Made by a program: the position numbers and the translations under genes. Positions 51,794-60,337 of a stretch of DNA of 64,000 nt are shown here, in pieces. Every line of letters starts with the position of its first letter. The first letter of the stretch is position 1. The notes beneath the pieces were generated by a model that was not told the DNA's origin, ran no database searches, and was given only the letters and a program-made list of their open reading frames with translations. Origin of the DNA: JBBDYH01 sp040901795 (GTDB lineage Bacteria > Planctomycetota > Planctomycetia > Pirellulales > JALHPA01); contig JBBDYH010000140.1 of NCBI GenBank assembly GCA_040901795.1, positions 1 through 64,000 on the forward strand, given 5' to 3'.

Positions 51794-52804
51794 TCATGGT
51801 TTCGTGATTTGGGCTTCGACATTCGTCATTCCCGGTGCCACCGGATTATGGCAGGTGAAACCCTGGCCGTTCGGCTCGCGGGTCCACGGGGGGTATTGCT
51901 GCGGGCATATATCGAGCGCGTTGGGGCATCGCGGGTGGAACGTGCAGCCGCTGGGGAGGCGGACGAGATCGGGGGGCTGGCCTTCGATCGGGGTCAAGCG
52001 GTCGCCGGCGCCGTCGAGCCGCGGGATGGATTGCAAGAGGCCGAGCGTGTAGGGATGCCGCGGCCGCTCGAAGAGATCGTCCACGAGTGCCTCTTCGACG
52101 AACTTGCCGGCGTACATCACGTTCACGCGGCGGCAGCTATTGGCGACGATGCCGAGATCATGCGTGATCAGGATGATCGCCGTGCCTTCGGTGCGCTGCA
52201 GCTCCTTCATCAGCTCCAGAATCTGCGCTTGGATCGTCACGTCGAGCGCGGTTGTCGGCTCGTCGGCGATCAGGATTTGCGGTTTGCAGGAAAGCGCCAT
52301 CGCGATCATCACCCGCTGGCGCATGCCGCCCGAGAACTGGTGCGGGTAGTCGAACACGCGGCGGGCGGCGGCCGGAATACCGACGCGCTCGAGCATTTCG
52401 ATGGCGTGTCGCAGTGCTTCTGAATGCGTGTGCCGCAGGTGGAGGCGTGTGACCTCGGTAAGCTGTTCGGCGACCGTGAGTAACGGGTTGAGCGACGTCA
52501 TCGGGTCCTGGAAGATCATGGCGATGCGGTTGCCGCGGATCGCCGAAAGCTCGCGCTGGTTCAGCGTCAGCAGGTCGCGGCCCTCGAAGATCGCTCGGCC
52601 ACTGGTCACGCGGCCCGGCGGCTTGGGGATCAGGCCCAGGATGGCCAGGCTGCTCACGCTCTTGCCCGACCCGCTTTCGCCGACGATGCCGAGCGTCTCG
52701 CCGGGCGCGAGGTCGTACGACAAACCATCGACGGCTTGCACGATGCCATCGTCGGTTTTGAACTGCACGCTGAGGTTTTCGACTTGCAGGAGAGGGGGCG
52801 ACAT
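51794..52804 (-). CDS. oppD: Oligopeptide ABC transporter ATP-binding protein OppD-like
   Basis: A 336-residue ATPase of the peptide importer. Walker A GIVGESGSGKSVSSLA, Q-loop AMIFQDPMTSLNPLL, signature HQFSGGMRQRVMIAMAL, Walker B ILIADEPTTALDVT and H-loop ILITHDLGIVAN are all present. The C-terminal oligopeptide/dipeptide domain has FERPRHPYTLGLLQSIPRL and CTFHPRCPNALDICPQQYP with its Cys cluster. It follows oppC after a repeat-filled 259-bp gap. A partner OppF was not found downstream, so either OppD forms a homodimer or oppF lies elsewhere. Confidence 0.94.
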   Translation of the reverse strand: MSPPLLQVENLSVQFKTDDGIVQAVDGLSYDLAPGETLGIVGESGSGKSVSSLAILGLIPKPPGRVTSGRAIFEGRDLLTLNQRELSAIRGNRIAMIFQDPMTSLNPLLTVAEQLTEVTRLHLRHTHSEALRHAIEMLERVGIPAAARRVFDYPHQFSGGMRQRVMIAMALSCKPQILIADEPTTALDVTIQAQILELMKELQRTEGTAIILITHDLGIVANSCRRVNVMYAGKFVEEALVDDLFERPRHPYTLGLLQSIPRLDGAGDRLTPIEGQPPDLVRLPSGCTFHPRCPNALDICPQQYPPWTREPNGQGFTCHNPVAPGMTNVEAQITKP

Positions 52805-52807
52805 TTC

Positions 52808-53045
52808 TTTAAAGGAGATAGGGGGATGCGGAGGGAGATGGGGGGATTCTCGTTCCCAGGCTCCGCCTGGGAACGCGCTGTCTGGCAGGCTCCGCCTGCC
52901 GATTCAAAGCACATTCTTCATAGAACACGCGAGGCAGAGCCTCGCGGGCAATTTGTTCCCAGGCGGAGCCTGGGAACAAGGAAGGAAGACGCTGCATGTT
53001 CTTGCATCTCCCTATCTCTCTTTGTATCCCCGTATCTCCTTCTCC
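52808..53045. repeat. Repeat block between oppC and oppD
   Basis: GGAGATAGGGGGAT-type sequence at 52814-52847 and its inverse at 53005-53042 flank CGTTCCCAGGCTC-type palindromes (52851-52875 and about 52954-52978) and GCAGGCTCCGCCTGC. The whole block is a nested inverted repeat inside the operon. Confidence 0.85.
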
Positions 53046-53063
53046 TGGGCCGCGTCGAGCGCG

Positions 53064-54233
53064 TCAGCGGTTTTTCAGGCGCGGGTCGAGCGCGTCGCGG
53101 AGGCCGTCGCCGAGGATGTTGAGGGAGAACAGCGTCAGGCCCAGTGCGAGACTGGGGAACACGATGACCCACCAGTAGATCTTTACGGGCGTGATGACGT
53201 TCACGCCTTCGTTGGCCAACAGCCCCCAGGAGACGTCCGGCGCTTCGACGCCGAGCCCAAGGAACGACAAAAACGCCTCGAAGAGCATCACGCTGGGGAT
53301 CGTTAACGTGAGGTATACAATCACGATGCTCATCAGGTTGGGCACCAGGTGGCGAAAGATGATCCGCCGCTGGCTGGCGCCGATGGTGCGGGCCGCTTCG
53401 ATGAACTGATTCTGCTTGAGCGAAATCACCTGCCCGCGCACCACGCGCGACATCGTCAGCCAATAGATCGCCCCGACGACCACGAAAAAGATCACGATCC
53501 GGTCGATGTCGTGCTCGTCGAGCCAGGGTTTGACCTTCGTTGGCTCGCTGAGGATTGTGATCAGGAATATCACCACGAAGATGAACGGGATCGAATAGAG
53601 CATGTCGACGAACCGCATCATCGCGTTGTCTGTACGTCCGCCGAGATAACCCGCGGTGGCGCCCCAGCTCACACCGATCACCAGCGAAACGAGCGTGGCC
53701 ACAAGTCCCACGGCCAGCGATACGCGCGAGCCCCACATCAGCCGCGAGAACAGGTCGCGGCCGAGGAGGTCCGTGCCGCAGATCGAGTTGAGCTGCCAAT
53801 CGCCGAACCATTCGACGCGCAGGTTCAGCAACCACTGGCTGAAAAAACCAAGCTGTCCAAAGCCTTGGTCGAGCATACGGTCGAGTGCCTGCTCGTCTGA
53901 CGGAACATTCCACGACTCGCTGAAAAGCGGGCTGGTCAGTGGCGGCCCAAACTGCCGCGGTAAATTGACGGTGCGCGGCGGCCGCAGAGGTAAGAGCGGC
54001 GTGAGAATCGATAACAGCGACAACACGACGAGAAAGATCAGTGCGGCCATCGCGGCCCAATTGCGCCGCAACCTCCGCCAGGCGTCGCGGCCTAGCGAGA
54101 CGCCGTGGATGAAGCGCGCTTCGCGCAGCAGCTCCGCGTAGCGTTCCAGCTCGCTGGAGGCGGCCCGTCGGACGGCCACCGGCGCTGCCTCGGCAGCGGC
54201 CTCTGGATTCAATCGTGGCGTGGAAACACCCAT
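53064..54233 (-). CDS. oppC: Oligopeptide ABC transporter permease OppC-like
   Basis: A 389-residue inner-membrane permease. A long cytoplasmic N-terminus is followed by TM1 (WAAMAALIFLVVLSLLSIL). A periplasmic segment of about 90 residues precedes the conserved CGTDLLGRDLFSRLMWGSRVSLAVGL. The EAA-loop region is EAARTIGASQRRIIFRHLVPN, and the end is GDGLRDALDPRLKNR. Its ATG overlaps the oppB stop by one base (TGATG). Longer than typical OppC (about 300), mostly because of the N-terminus and the first periplasmic loop. Confidence 0.95.
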   Translation of the reverse strand: MGVSTPRLNPEAAAEAAPVAVRRAASSELERYAELLREARFIHGVSLGRDAWRRLRRNWAAMAALIFLVVLSLLSILTPLLPLRPPRTVNLPRQFGPPLTSPLFSESWNVPSDEQALDRMLDQGFGQLGFFSQWLLNLRVEWFGDWQLNSICGTDLLGRDLFSRLMWGSRVSLAVGLVATLVSLVIGVSWGATAGYLGGRTDNAMMRFVDMLYSIPFIFVVIFLITILSEPTKVKPWLDEHDIDRIVIFFVVVGAIYWLTMSRVVRGQVISLKQNQFIEAARTIGASQRRIIFRHLVPNLMSIVIVYLTLTIPSVMLFEAFLSFLGLGVEAPDVSWGLLANEGVNVITPVKIYWWVIVFPSLALGLTLFSLNILGDGLRDALDPRLKNR

Positions 54234-55150
54234 CAGCTCAGCTTCACCCGCGGATCAAGGAAGGCGTAGGACAAATCCACGAGGAAATTCAGCGTGTACA
54301 AAACCGCGGTGTAGAGGATCGTCAGCGCCATGGCCAAGAAATAATCGAGCTGCGTGGCGGCCTGGATAAAGTGGGCCCCCAGCCCGGGGATCGCAAAGAT
54401 CCGTTCGATCACCAGTGAGCCCGTGAGAATGCCTGCAATGGCGGGTCCCAGATAGCTCACCACCGGCAGGATGGCCCCCTTGAGCGCGTGCCGCAGCACG
54501 ACGGTCCGCTGCGGCAGGCCCTTGGCGTACGCCGTGCGGATGTAGTCCTGGCCGAGCACTTCGAGCATACCGGTCCGCGAGAGCCGCGCGATGTATGCGG
54601 CGTAGGGTGCTCCGAGGCAAATCGACGGCAGGATCAGGTTCTCGATCCGCCCCCAGCCGCCGGCGGGAAAGATCGGCCACACAAAGACAAACAGCAATAT
54701 CGCCAGGCTGGCGACGATGAAGCTGGGCAGTGCGATCCCTAAGGTAGCCAGCGACATGAAGCCGAAATCCCAGATCGTCCCGCGCCGCACCGCGGCCAGC
54801 ACGCCCGCCGTGAGCCCAACCGTGACCGCAAACAACGTGGCCAGGATTCCCAGTGACGCGGAAACGGGCAGGGCCTGCGCGATGATCTCGTTCACCCCGA
54901 AATCGGCCATCTTGTAACTGATGCCGAAATCGAGCCGGAGGTAGCCGCCCAGCATGTCGAAGTACTGCTCGATGAGTGGCGCATCGAGGTTATATTTCGC
55001 TCGCAGGTTCCGCTCCACGGCCGGATCGAGCTTCTTCTCCGCTGAGAACGGCCCGCCGGGGACCGAGTGCATCAGCAAGAACGTAACGGTGAACACCGCC
55101 CAGAGTGTGATCGCCATCCAGCATAAACGTCGTACGATGAATGCCGTCAT
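54233..55150 (-). CDS. oppB: Oligopeptide ABC transporter permease OppB-like
   Basis: A 305-residue inner-membrane permease: MTAFIVRRLCWMAITLWAVFTVTFLLMHSVPGGPF gives TM1 and the OppB-type HSVPGGPF motif. FLRLDFGISYK-type sequence follows (YLRLDFGISYKMADF), and the EAA-type loop TGMLEVLGQDYIRTAYAKGLPQ. The end is the typical LVDLSYAFLDPRVKLS. Five or six TM helices are visible. Translationally coupled to oppC. Confidence 0.95.
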   Translation of the reverse strand: MTAFIVRRLCWMAITLWAVFTVTFLLMHSVPGGPFSAEKKLDPAVERNLRAKYNLDAPLIEQYFDMLGGYLRLDFGISYKMADFGVNEIIAQALPVSASLGILATLFAVTVGLTAGVLAAVRRGTIWDFGFMSLATLGIALPSFIVASLAILLFVFVWPIFPAGGWGRIENLILPSICLGAPYAAYIARLSRTGMLEVLGQDYIRTAYAKGLPQRTVVLRHALKGAILPVVSYLGPAIAGILTGSLVIERIFAIPGLGAHFIQAATQLDYFLAMALTILYTAVLYTLNFLVDLSYAFLDPRVKLS

Positions 55151-55175
55151 GTGAATTAAGTGTCGTATTGTTCTT

Positions 55176-55296
55176 GTTCCCAGGCTCTGCCTGGGAACAC
55201 ACTGCTCGCAAGGCTCTGCCTTGTTAAACCGAACAACTGGTTCGGCAGGCGGAGCGTGCCGGACACGGCGTTCCCAGGCAGAGCCTGGGAACGAGT
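55176..55296. repeat. CCAGGCTCTGCCTGG palindromes between oppA and oppB
   Basis: GTTCCCAGGCTCTGCCTGG at 55176-55194 with its closing arm, an AAGGCTCTGCCTT unit at 55210, a GCAGGCGGAGCGTGC unit, and a final copy at 55270-55294. A nested hairpin cluster that follows the oppA stop, as often seen after a high-expression binding protein gene. Confidence 0.85.
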
Positions 55297-55300
55297 TTCG

Positions 55301-57175
55301 TCATTCGGATTTACCGAGGTATTGCGCCTTGGCGTCTTCATCGATCCAGATGTCCTTGAGCGGGTGGATATCGTGAAAGTTCTGATAGTACCCGCGCACG
55401 TACGGCTTCGACATGCTGGTTGAGACGTAGAAGTAGGTCGGGATGATCGGCAGCTCGTCCATCAGAATCTGTTCGGCCTGCCGAAAGTACTCCAACCGCT
55501 GTTGCTCGTCCGGCTCGTGCTGGGCCTTTTGAACCAGCTCATCGTACTGGGCGTTGCTCCAGCCGGTCTGGTTGTTGCCGCCATCGGTGACCCACATCGT
55601 GAGATAGGTGTTGGGATCGGGATAATCGCCCGTCCATCCAGCGCGCGAGACTTGATACTGCATGGTCTGCTGATTTTGCAGATAGGCCTGCCACTCCAAA
55701 CCACGCAGCTCAACTTGAATGCCCAGGTGGCGCTTCCATTGATACTGAAGGAGCTCGGCCACGGCCTTGTGGATGTCGTTGGTGTTGTGCTGAATGGTAA
55801 TCGGCGGCAGACCACGACCACCGGGGTAGCCCGCCTCGGCTAAGAGCGCGCGGCCCTTTTCGGGATCGAAATCTTCGCACTGCGCGGGGATATACCCAGA
55901 ACGCTTTTGGACGACCGGCGGCACCAGGCTCCGCGCGGGCTGCTGGCCGGCCATCGTCACGCGCTCGACAATGTCGCGCTTGTTCAGCGCCAGGTTGAGC
56001 GCCCGGCGGACCAGCACGTTGTCCAACGGCGGCCGCGTGACGTTCAGCCGATAGTATTCCGTCGTGATGAACGGCTCCGGTTGAAAGTCCGGCCGGTTCT
56101 GCCGGAGCAATTCCGGCGCGAGCGGTCCGGGGACGAATTCAATCCAGTCGGCCTGATTCGTCAAATACAGATTCAAGCCGGTCGTGACCGAATCCGCGGC
56201 CAGCGCGTCGACGACATTCAGCCGCACATTCTCACGGTCCCAATACGTCTCGTTTTTCACCAACCGAATCCGATCACGCACGCGCCGCATTTGCAGTTTG
56301 AACGGCCCGTTGGTGACGATGTTCTCCGGTCGCGTCCACTCCACGTTGCTGTACGACTCGACGCAGCGACGATTGACCGGAAACAATGGATAGAAGCCCA
56401 CCAGGTCGAGAAAGTAGGGGACGGGATGCTTTAGCTGGACCTCAAGCGTGTGGCTATCGAGCGCCGTGAGGCCGACGGAATCGAAGTCCAACAGCAGCCA
56501 GGCGTAGTCTTCGCCATCGTTCCCCCCTTGCTGAAAGCGGCGCGATTGGCCATTCACCTCGACGACGTACGTTTTCTCCGCCGCCGCCTGATCCGAGCCA
56601 TCCGCCGGCTCGACCGCGGTGAGCTGGCCCTTCACAATTTCGCCGGGTGCAAACGGCCGACGGTTTTCCTTGGGCGCCGCGTCGTTTTTGGGAAGCTCGA
56701 TTTCGACGTTGTCCCCCACGTCGAGTTCCTGCTTGGTAAAACGCTCGGCGTTGACCAGGTACCACAGCTCGTAGGAGTACTCGGCGGCCATCGCGGGGTG
56801 CAAAAAGCGACGCCAGGAATAGATGAAATCCTGGGCAGTGACCGGCGTCCCGTCTGTCCATACCGCGTCCTTGCGCAGATGGAACGTGTACGTCTTCTTG
56901 TCCGCGGAGATGTCCCAGGACTTCGCCACGCCGGGAATGGGGTGCAGGTCCTCAGGATGCCAGGCGCAAAGTCCCTCGAAGAGCTCGCGGATAATCCGCC
57001 CTTCCGGCACGCCGGTCGCCGTCGCCGGGTCGACGGTTTTAAGCTCCGCGCGATTGACGAACGTGTAATCCGCCGGCGGCAGCGTGCCAAAAGACAGTGA
57101 ATAGCCGACTGCCGCCAGCACGAGCACGGCCACCACGATCAAGAAGACGTTGCGCGATGGGAATGGTCGGTGCAT
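55301..57175 (-). CDS. oppA: Oligopeptide-binding protein OppA-like
   Basis: A 624-residue SBP_bac_5 family peptide-binding protein, first gene of the opp operon. The N-terminal hydrophobic segment (VFLIVVAVLVLAAVGYSLSFG) lacks a lipobox Cys, so the protein is probably membrane-anchored or cleaved by signal peptidase I. Family motifs: AELKTVDPATATGVPEGRI, PGVAKSWDISADKKTYTFHLR, WTDGTPVTAQDFIYSWRRFL, YDELVQKAQHEPD and PIIPTYFYVSTSM. Residues of about 150-225 are an extra Glu/Pro/Asp-rich segment with ELDVGDNVEIELPKNDAAP, absent from typical OppA. It explains the length. Confidence 0.94.
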   Translation of the reverse strand: MHRPFPSRNVFLIVVAVLVLAAVGYSLSFGTLPPADYTFVNRAELKTVDPATATGVPEGRIIRELFEGLCAWHPEDLHPIPGVAKSWDISADKKTYTFHLRKDAVWTDGTPVTAQDFIYSWRRFLHPAMAAEYSYELWYLVNAERFTKQELDVGDNVEIELPKNDAAPKENRRPFAPGEIVKGQLTAVEPADGSDQAAAEKTYVVEVNGQSRRFQQGGNDGEDYAWLLLDFDSVGLTALDSHTLEVQLKHPVPYFLDLVGFYPLFPVNRRCVESYSNVEWTRPENIVTNGPFKLQMRRVRDRIRLVKNETYWDRENVRLNVVDALAADSVTTGLNLYLTNQADWIEFVPGPLAPELLRQNRPDFQPEPFITTEYYRLNVTRPPLDNVLVRRALNLALNKRDIVERVTMAGQQPARSLVPPVVQKRSGYIPAQCEDFDPEKGRALLAEAGYPGGRGLPPITIQHNTNDIHKAVAELLQYQWKRHLGIQVELRGLEWQAYLQNQQTMQYQVSRAGWTGDYPDPNTYLTMWVTDGGNNQTGWSNAQYDELVQKAQHEPDEQQRLEYFRQAEQILMDELPIIPTYFYVSTSMSKPYVRGYYQNFHDIHPLKDIWIDEDAKAQYLGKSE

Positions 57176-57654
57176 CGGAAATCGATGGCCCCCTCAAAAG
57201 CAGGTATTCCGGTCGTGCGCTGCCCGGAACTGTAATTCATGTTACCCGGTAAGAAGGGCGCAGATAACCCGCCGAGGTTGGAGTTCAAGCTTTAGCTTGC
57301 AGCTTGCCGCCGCGATGTTCCCGCCGCGGCGGGCAGGCAGTGCCGACCTGAAGGCTGTACTCCACCGATGCGGCTGTTTAGAATGTGCCTGTTCGAACCG
57401 GCCGCTCGCCGGGAACAACTTTGTCCACGTTCTGTGGCGGTGCGAGCGAACGGTTGCGAACACGCGTTTCCTTTTCAAATTGCGGCGGATCGTCCCCAGC
57501 TTCCACGCCTGTCAGCGTCCATCGATGCGCGCTTTTGCGCCTCGTGCAGTGCTGTAGCGCCGTGGTAGCGCCACGACCATAACTAAGCCGCCGCGAAAAC
57601 GAGCGCGACAGCGTCGGCCAACGGAGTGCCACTCATTCAATAAGGGATTTAACC
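57176..57654. other. Gene-free interval upstream of oppA and the ArsR gene
   Basis: 479 bases between divergent genes. A GTTGGAGTTCAAGCTTTAGC repeat lies at 57277-57300, followed by a GCCGCCGCG/CGCCGCGGCGGGC stretch near 57305-57335. No gene is supported and no clear promoter was recognised, though both oppA and the regulator gene need one here. Confidence 0.55.
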
Positions 57655-58047
57655 GTGAACCTCCTCGAAGATCCGCCCCTTCAGGAAGCGCACGCGCGCT
57701 CCAGCGACAGCCCGTCCTGTCCCGATCCTCTGCCCCAGTTGATCCAACTATTCCGGCTGCTGGCCGACGAGACGCGGCTGCGCATTCTCCGTCTGCTGGT
57801 GGAAACCGGGGAGTTCCACGTGCGGGCCCTGTGCGACAAGCTCGGCCAAAGCCAGCCGGCGGTGAGCCACCACCTGGCTTTGCTGCGCACTGCGGGGCTC
57901 ATTGAGTGCCGACGCCAGGGGAAGCACAACTTCTATCGGTTCGCGCCGAATAAGTTCGAAGAAGTTCTCGATCTCGTCTTCGCCGACAAACCGGCGGCCG
58001 ACCGGCGCGTCCGCCTGGGCAAGTATGTGCTGAGCTGCAGCAAGTAA
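57655..58047 (+). CDS. ArsR-family winged helix transcriptional regulator
   Basis: A 130-residue repressor-like protein. The winged helix-turn-helix is evident: LIQLFRLLADETRLRILRLL, FHVRALCDKLGQSQPAVSHHLALLR and AGLIECRRQGKHNFYRF. The metal-binding ELCVCD motif of arsenic sensors is replaced by EFHVRALCD, so it probably responds to something other than the classic metals. A C-terminal CSK and one central Cys remain. The start is GTG at 57655. It is divergent from oppA across a 479-bp gap; control of the opp operon is possible but unproven. Confidence 0.92.
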   Translation: MNLLEDPPLQEAHARSSDSPSCPDPLPQLIQLFRLLADETRLRILRLLVETGEFHVRALCDKLGQSQPAVSHHLALLRTAGLIECRRQGKHNFYRFAPNKFEEVLDLVFADKPAADRRVRLGKYVLSCSK

Positions 58048-58103
58048 TGCTTACCGCTGAGAGGATCACGGCGCCTGTGCGAAGTCCAAAGTCAGGCCGA
58101 ACG

Positions 58104-58487
58104 TCAGCGCGCAAAGCGCGACCTTCCGCGGCCAAACCAGAATGCAAAGACCGCGCCCAGCACCAGCATGAGCCAGGTGATGCCCCTTAGCTCTTGAAGA
58201 TGTGTGACAAAGAAGCTGAAGCTCTGATCCGCGACAAACGGAAAATGCCACCATTCCAGCACAATGCCGAGTACGGCGGCGAGGGCGGCGCAGAGGATCG
58301 CATTCGCTCGTGATACTCCCCCAGAAATAGCGCCGCATGCAAGACCCACCAGTGCGCCGGGCAGCGCCAGCCCATAGAATCCCTGATCAAAAAGCCAACC
58401 CACGGCAAACCAGCCAAGGACGGCGCCGATTACGGCTCCGGCCATTCCTCGCAGGATGACCATCGCATCGGAATTGGCTCGTAGCAT
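58104..58487 (-). CDS. Membrane protein of unknown function (third gene of cassette)
   Basis: A 127-residue protein with four hydrophobic helices (GAVIGAVLGWFAVGWLFDQG, ALPGALVGLACGAISGG, ILCAALAAVLGIVLEWWHF, WLMLVLGAVFAFWFG). No family was recognised. It starts five bases after the stop of the 58493 gene. Confidence 0.7.
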   Translation of the reverse strand: MLRANSDAMVILRGMAGAVIGAVLGWFAVGWLFDQGFYGLALPGALVGLACGAISGGVSRANAILCAALAAVLGIVLEWWHFPFVADQSFSFFVTHLQELRGITWLMLVLGAVFAFWFGRGRSRFAR

Positions 58488-58492
58488 AACGC

Positions 58493-58813
58493 CTACTTGC
58501 GGGGAGTGACCCGCTTATCAATTTCAGCAGCCGAATGCTGCGCGGCCAACTCCGCGACCCACTGTTCGACAACGCTCGTTGCCTCATGGGGGTCCTTCGT
58601 AAAGTACGGCGCGCGAACATGCGCTAATCCGTGAGTGGCCGTAATGCGATAGGCACTATCGATGGAAGACCAACCCGCGCAGACTTGAGTGCTGTCTGGA
58701 AGAACCACTTCCAGCATGTCTTCGCTGAGGTCAGCGGTGTTCACAGAAGCGTAGATCGCGCCGACCACTTCGCAACCCAACGCTTCGTCAATGAGTGGCT
58801 GAACCGTTCTCAT
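58493..58813 (-). CDS. Small soluble protein of unknown function (second gene of cassette)
   Basis: A 106-residue protein beginning MRTVQPLIDEALGCEVVGAI. It contains VVLPDSTQVCAGWSSIDSAYRIT and HVRAPYFTKDPHEATSVVEQWV. The ATG overlaps the upstream stop by four bases (ATGA), which fixes this start and shows coupling to the 58810 gene. No family was recognised. Confidence 0.7.
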   Translation of the reverse strand: MRTVQPLIDEALGCEVVGAIYASVNTADLSEDMLEVVLPDSTQVCAGWSSIDSAYRITATHGLAHVRAPYFTKDPHEATSVVEQWVAELAAQHSAAEIDKRVTPRK

Positions 58814-59190
58814 ACTCGAATACCCTTTTGTCTTAATGCGGTCGCCGAAATCGGTCTGCCGCGAACCGCGCCCGAGCGGTGCCACTCCGCAAGCACATAA
58901 TAGGTTAGCTCGCCGGAACAAGCCCCGACGTGATCGCCAAGATCTGGCCGTTCCATATAGAACATTCGCTTTACGGTTGACGGGCTAGCGATCTCAACTC
59001 CTTCATTAACGCATCGCAATTCAAGATCACGCACATCGTCGTCAGTTCGAAGCAAGTGTGGATTGTATTGCGATTCGGATTGGTGCTGTGCCGACCAGAG
59101 TTGAGCGTCTCCGTTATCCCACGTACGTGCGGTGGCCTTCCGATGTTTTAGTCTTCTTTGCCAGGCTTGCGGCCATTGCTGTTTGCCCAT
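58810..59190 (-). CDS. Small soluble protein of unknown function (first gene of cassette)
   Basis: A 126-residue hydrophilic protein with a Trp/Arg/Lys-rich N-terminus (QQWPQAWQRRLKHRKATART) and a C-terminal part with GDHVGACSGELTYYVLAEWHRSG. No family was recognised. It heads a three-gene minus-strand cassette with overlapping or nearly abutting ends. Confidence 0.65.
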   Translation of the reverse strand: MGKQQWPQAWQRRLKHRKATARTWDNGDAQLWSAQHQSESQYNPHLLRTDDDVRDLELRCVNEGVEIASPSTVKRMFYMERPDLGDHVGACSGELTYYVLAEWHRSGAVRGRPISATALRQKGIRV

Positions 59191-59295
59191 CGCCCGTTCC
59201 CAGCGGAATGCTCACAGTGCTCTCCGGCGCACGCGCGAAGGCACCACAACGCAATTATACCACGACGGTTTTGGCAAACGATGCAGAACTGCCAG

Positions 59296-60141
59296 CTAGG
59301 CCTTGCCCGCCAACATCGCCGCGCGGTCTCGCAGGCAGGAATCGCCGCACGAGTGAATCTCCTGCGCCAGACGGGCGTAGTCCTCCGCCCCGTGGCTGTC
59401 GGGAGCGTATTGAAAGATCGACTGACCGAAGCTGGGCGACTCGGCCAGGCGGATGTTGCGGCGGATCCGCGTCTGGAAGGTGCAGGCGTCGGCCCACGAT
59501 GCGTGGCTGCTTGATTGTCGCTGGAAGAACTGCTCGACGTCCTGACCGACTTCAGCGGCCAGCCGCGTGCCCGATTCGAACAGGCACAGCACCACGCCGG
59601 TCAACCGTAACCGGTCGTTAAGCCGCTTGGCGACTAGCTCGATGGTCTGCAACAGCTTGCTCAGGCCGTGCAGTGCGAGGAAGTGCGGCTGGAGCGGCAG
59701 AATCACCTCGTCAACCGCGGCCAGTGCATTGAGCGTCAGCACACCCAGCGAAGGTGGGCAGTCGATAATCAGGTAGTCGAACTCGTCGGCCGCCACCTGC
59801 AAGTCTTCGGCCAGTTTGTCGCGCAATACCACTTCACGCCCAACGACGCCGACCAGCTCGACTTCCGCGGCGGCAAGGTCGATGTGCGAACCGGCAACCC
59901 ACAGGTTTTCGGCCACCTGCTCGCGCACCGCGGCGAGCGTGGTGTCGCCGGTCATACAATCGTACATCGAATGCGGGTGCTCGCCGGGTGTCAGCCCGAT
60001 GTGCAGCGACGCGTGCGCCTGCGGATCGAGATCGATCAACAGCACGCGCTGACCCATTGCCGCCAACGCTGAGCTGAGATTGACCGCCGTCGTCGTCTTG
60101 CCGACGCCGCCCTTTTGATTGAGGATCGCAATCGACCGCAT
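59296..60141 (-). CDS. ParA/Soj-family ATPase without adjacent ParB
   Basis: A 281-residue P-loop ATPase that may act in chromosome segregation or protein positioning. The deviant Walker A is ILNQKGGVGKTTTAVNLS. RVLLIDLDPQAHASLHIGL, the Walker B FDYLIIDCPPSLGVLTLNALAA and IRRNIRLAESPSFGQSI complete a typical ParA. The ATG at 60139-60141 is used since the family starts there; the frame is open upstream through the repeat at 60174-60268. No parB or parS was noticed, so this is an orphan ParA, of the type sometimes found apart from the chromosomal par locus. Confidence 0.93.
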   Translation of the reverse strand: MRSIAILNQKGGVGKTTTAVNLSSALAAMGQRVLLIDLDPQAHASLHIGLTPGEHPHSMYDCMTGDTTLAAVREQVAENLWVAGSHIDLAAAEVELVGVVGREVVLRDKLAEDLQVAADEFDYLIIDCPPSLGVLTLNALAAVDEVILPLQPHFLALHGLSKLLQTIELVAKRLNDRLRLTGVVLCLFESGTRLAAEVGQDVEQFFQRQSSSHASWADACTFQTRIRRNIRLAESPSFGQSIFQYAPDSHGAEDYARLAQEIHSCGDSCLRDRAAMLAGKA

Positions 60142-60173
60142 GCTTGGAACTCCGTTTCCGCTGAGAAATACTA

Positions 60174-60268
60174 CTGTAGGGAACGGCCTCAGTGCCGTTC
60201 CGCTAGGCTGGTTTACGTGGCTACGCCGCTTGGCGCTTCCGGAACGCCACGGAGGGCGTTCCCTACAG
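60174..60268. repeat. MITE-like element with 12-bp TIRs, copy 2
   Basis: CTGTAGGGAACG at 60174 and CGTTCCCTACAG ending at 60268, as in the 7429-7541 copy. The right half, from TTGGCGCTTCCGGAACGCC onward, is almost identical in both. It starts 32 bases upstream of the parA start, in the same orientation to that gene as copy 1 to mutY. Confidence 0.88.
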
Positions 60269-60337
60269 AGGTGGGGCGGATTATACGCAGCGAGGTCCGA
60301 TCGTCCTAGGGCGTTCGCCACCGAAGCCCAAGCGGTG

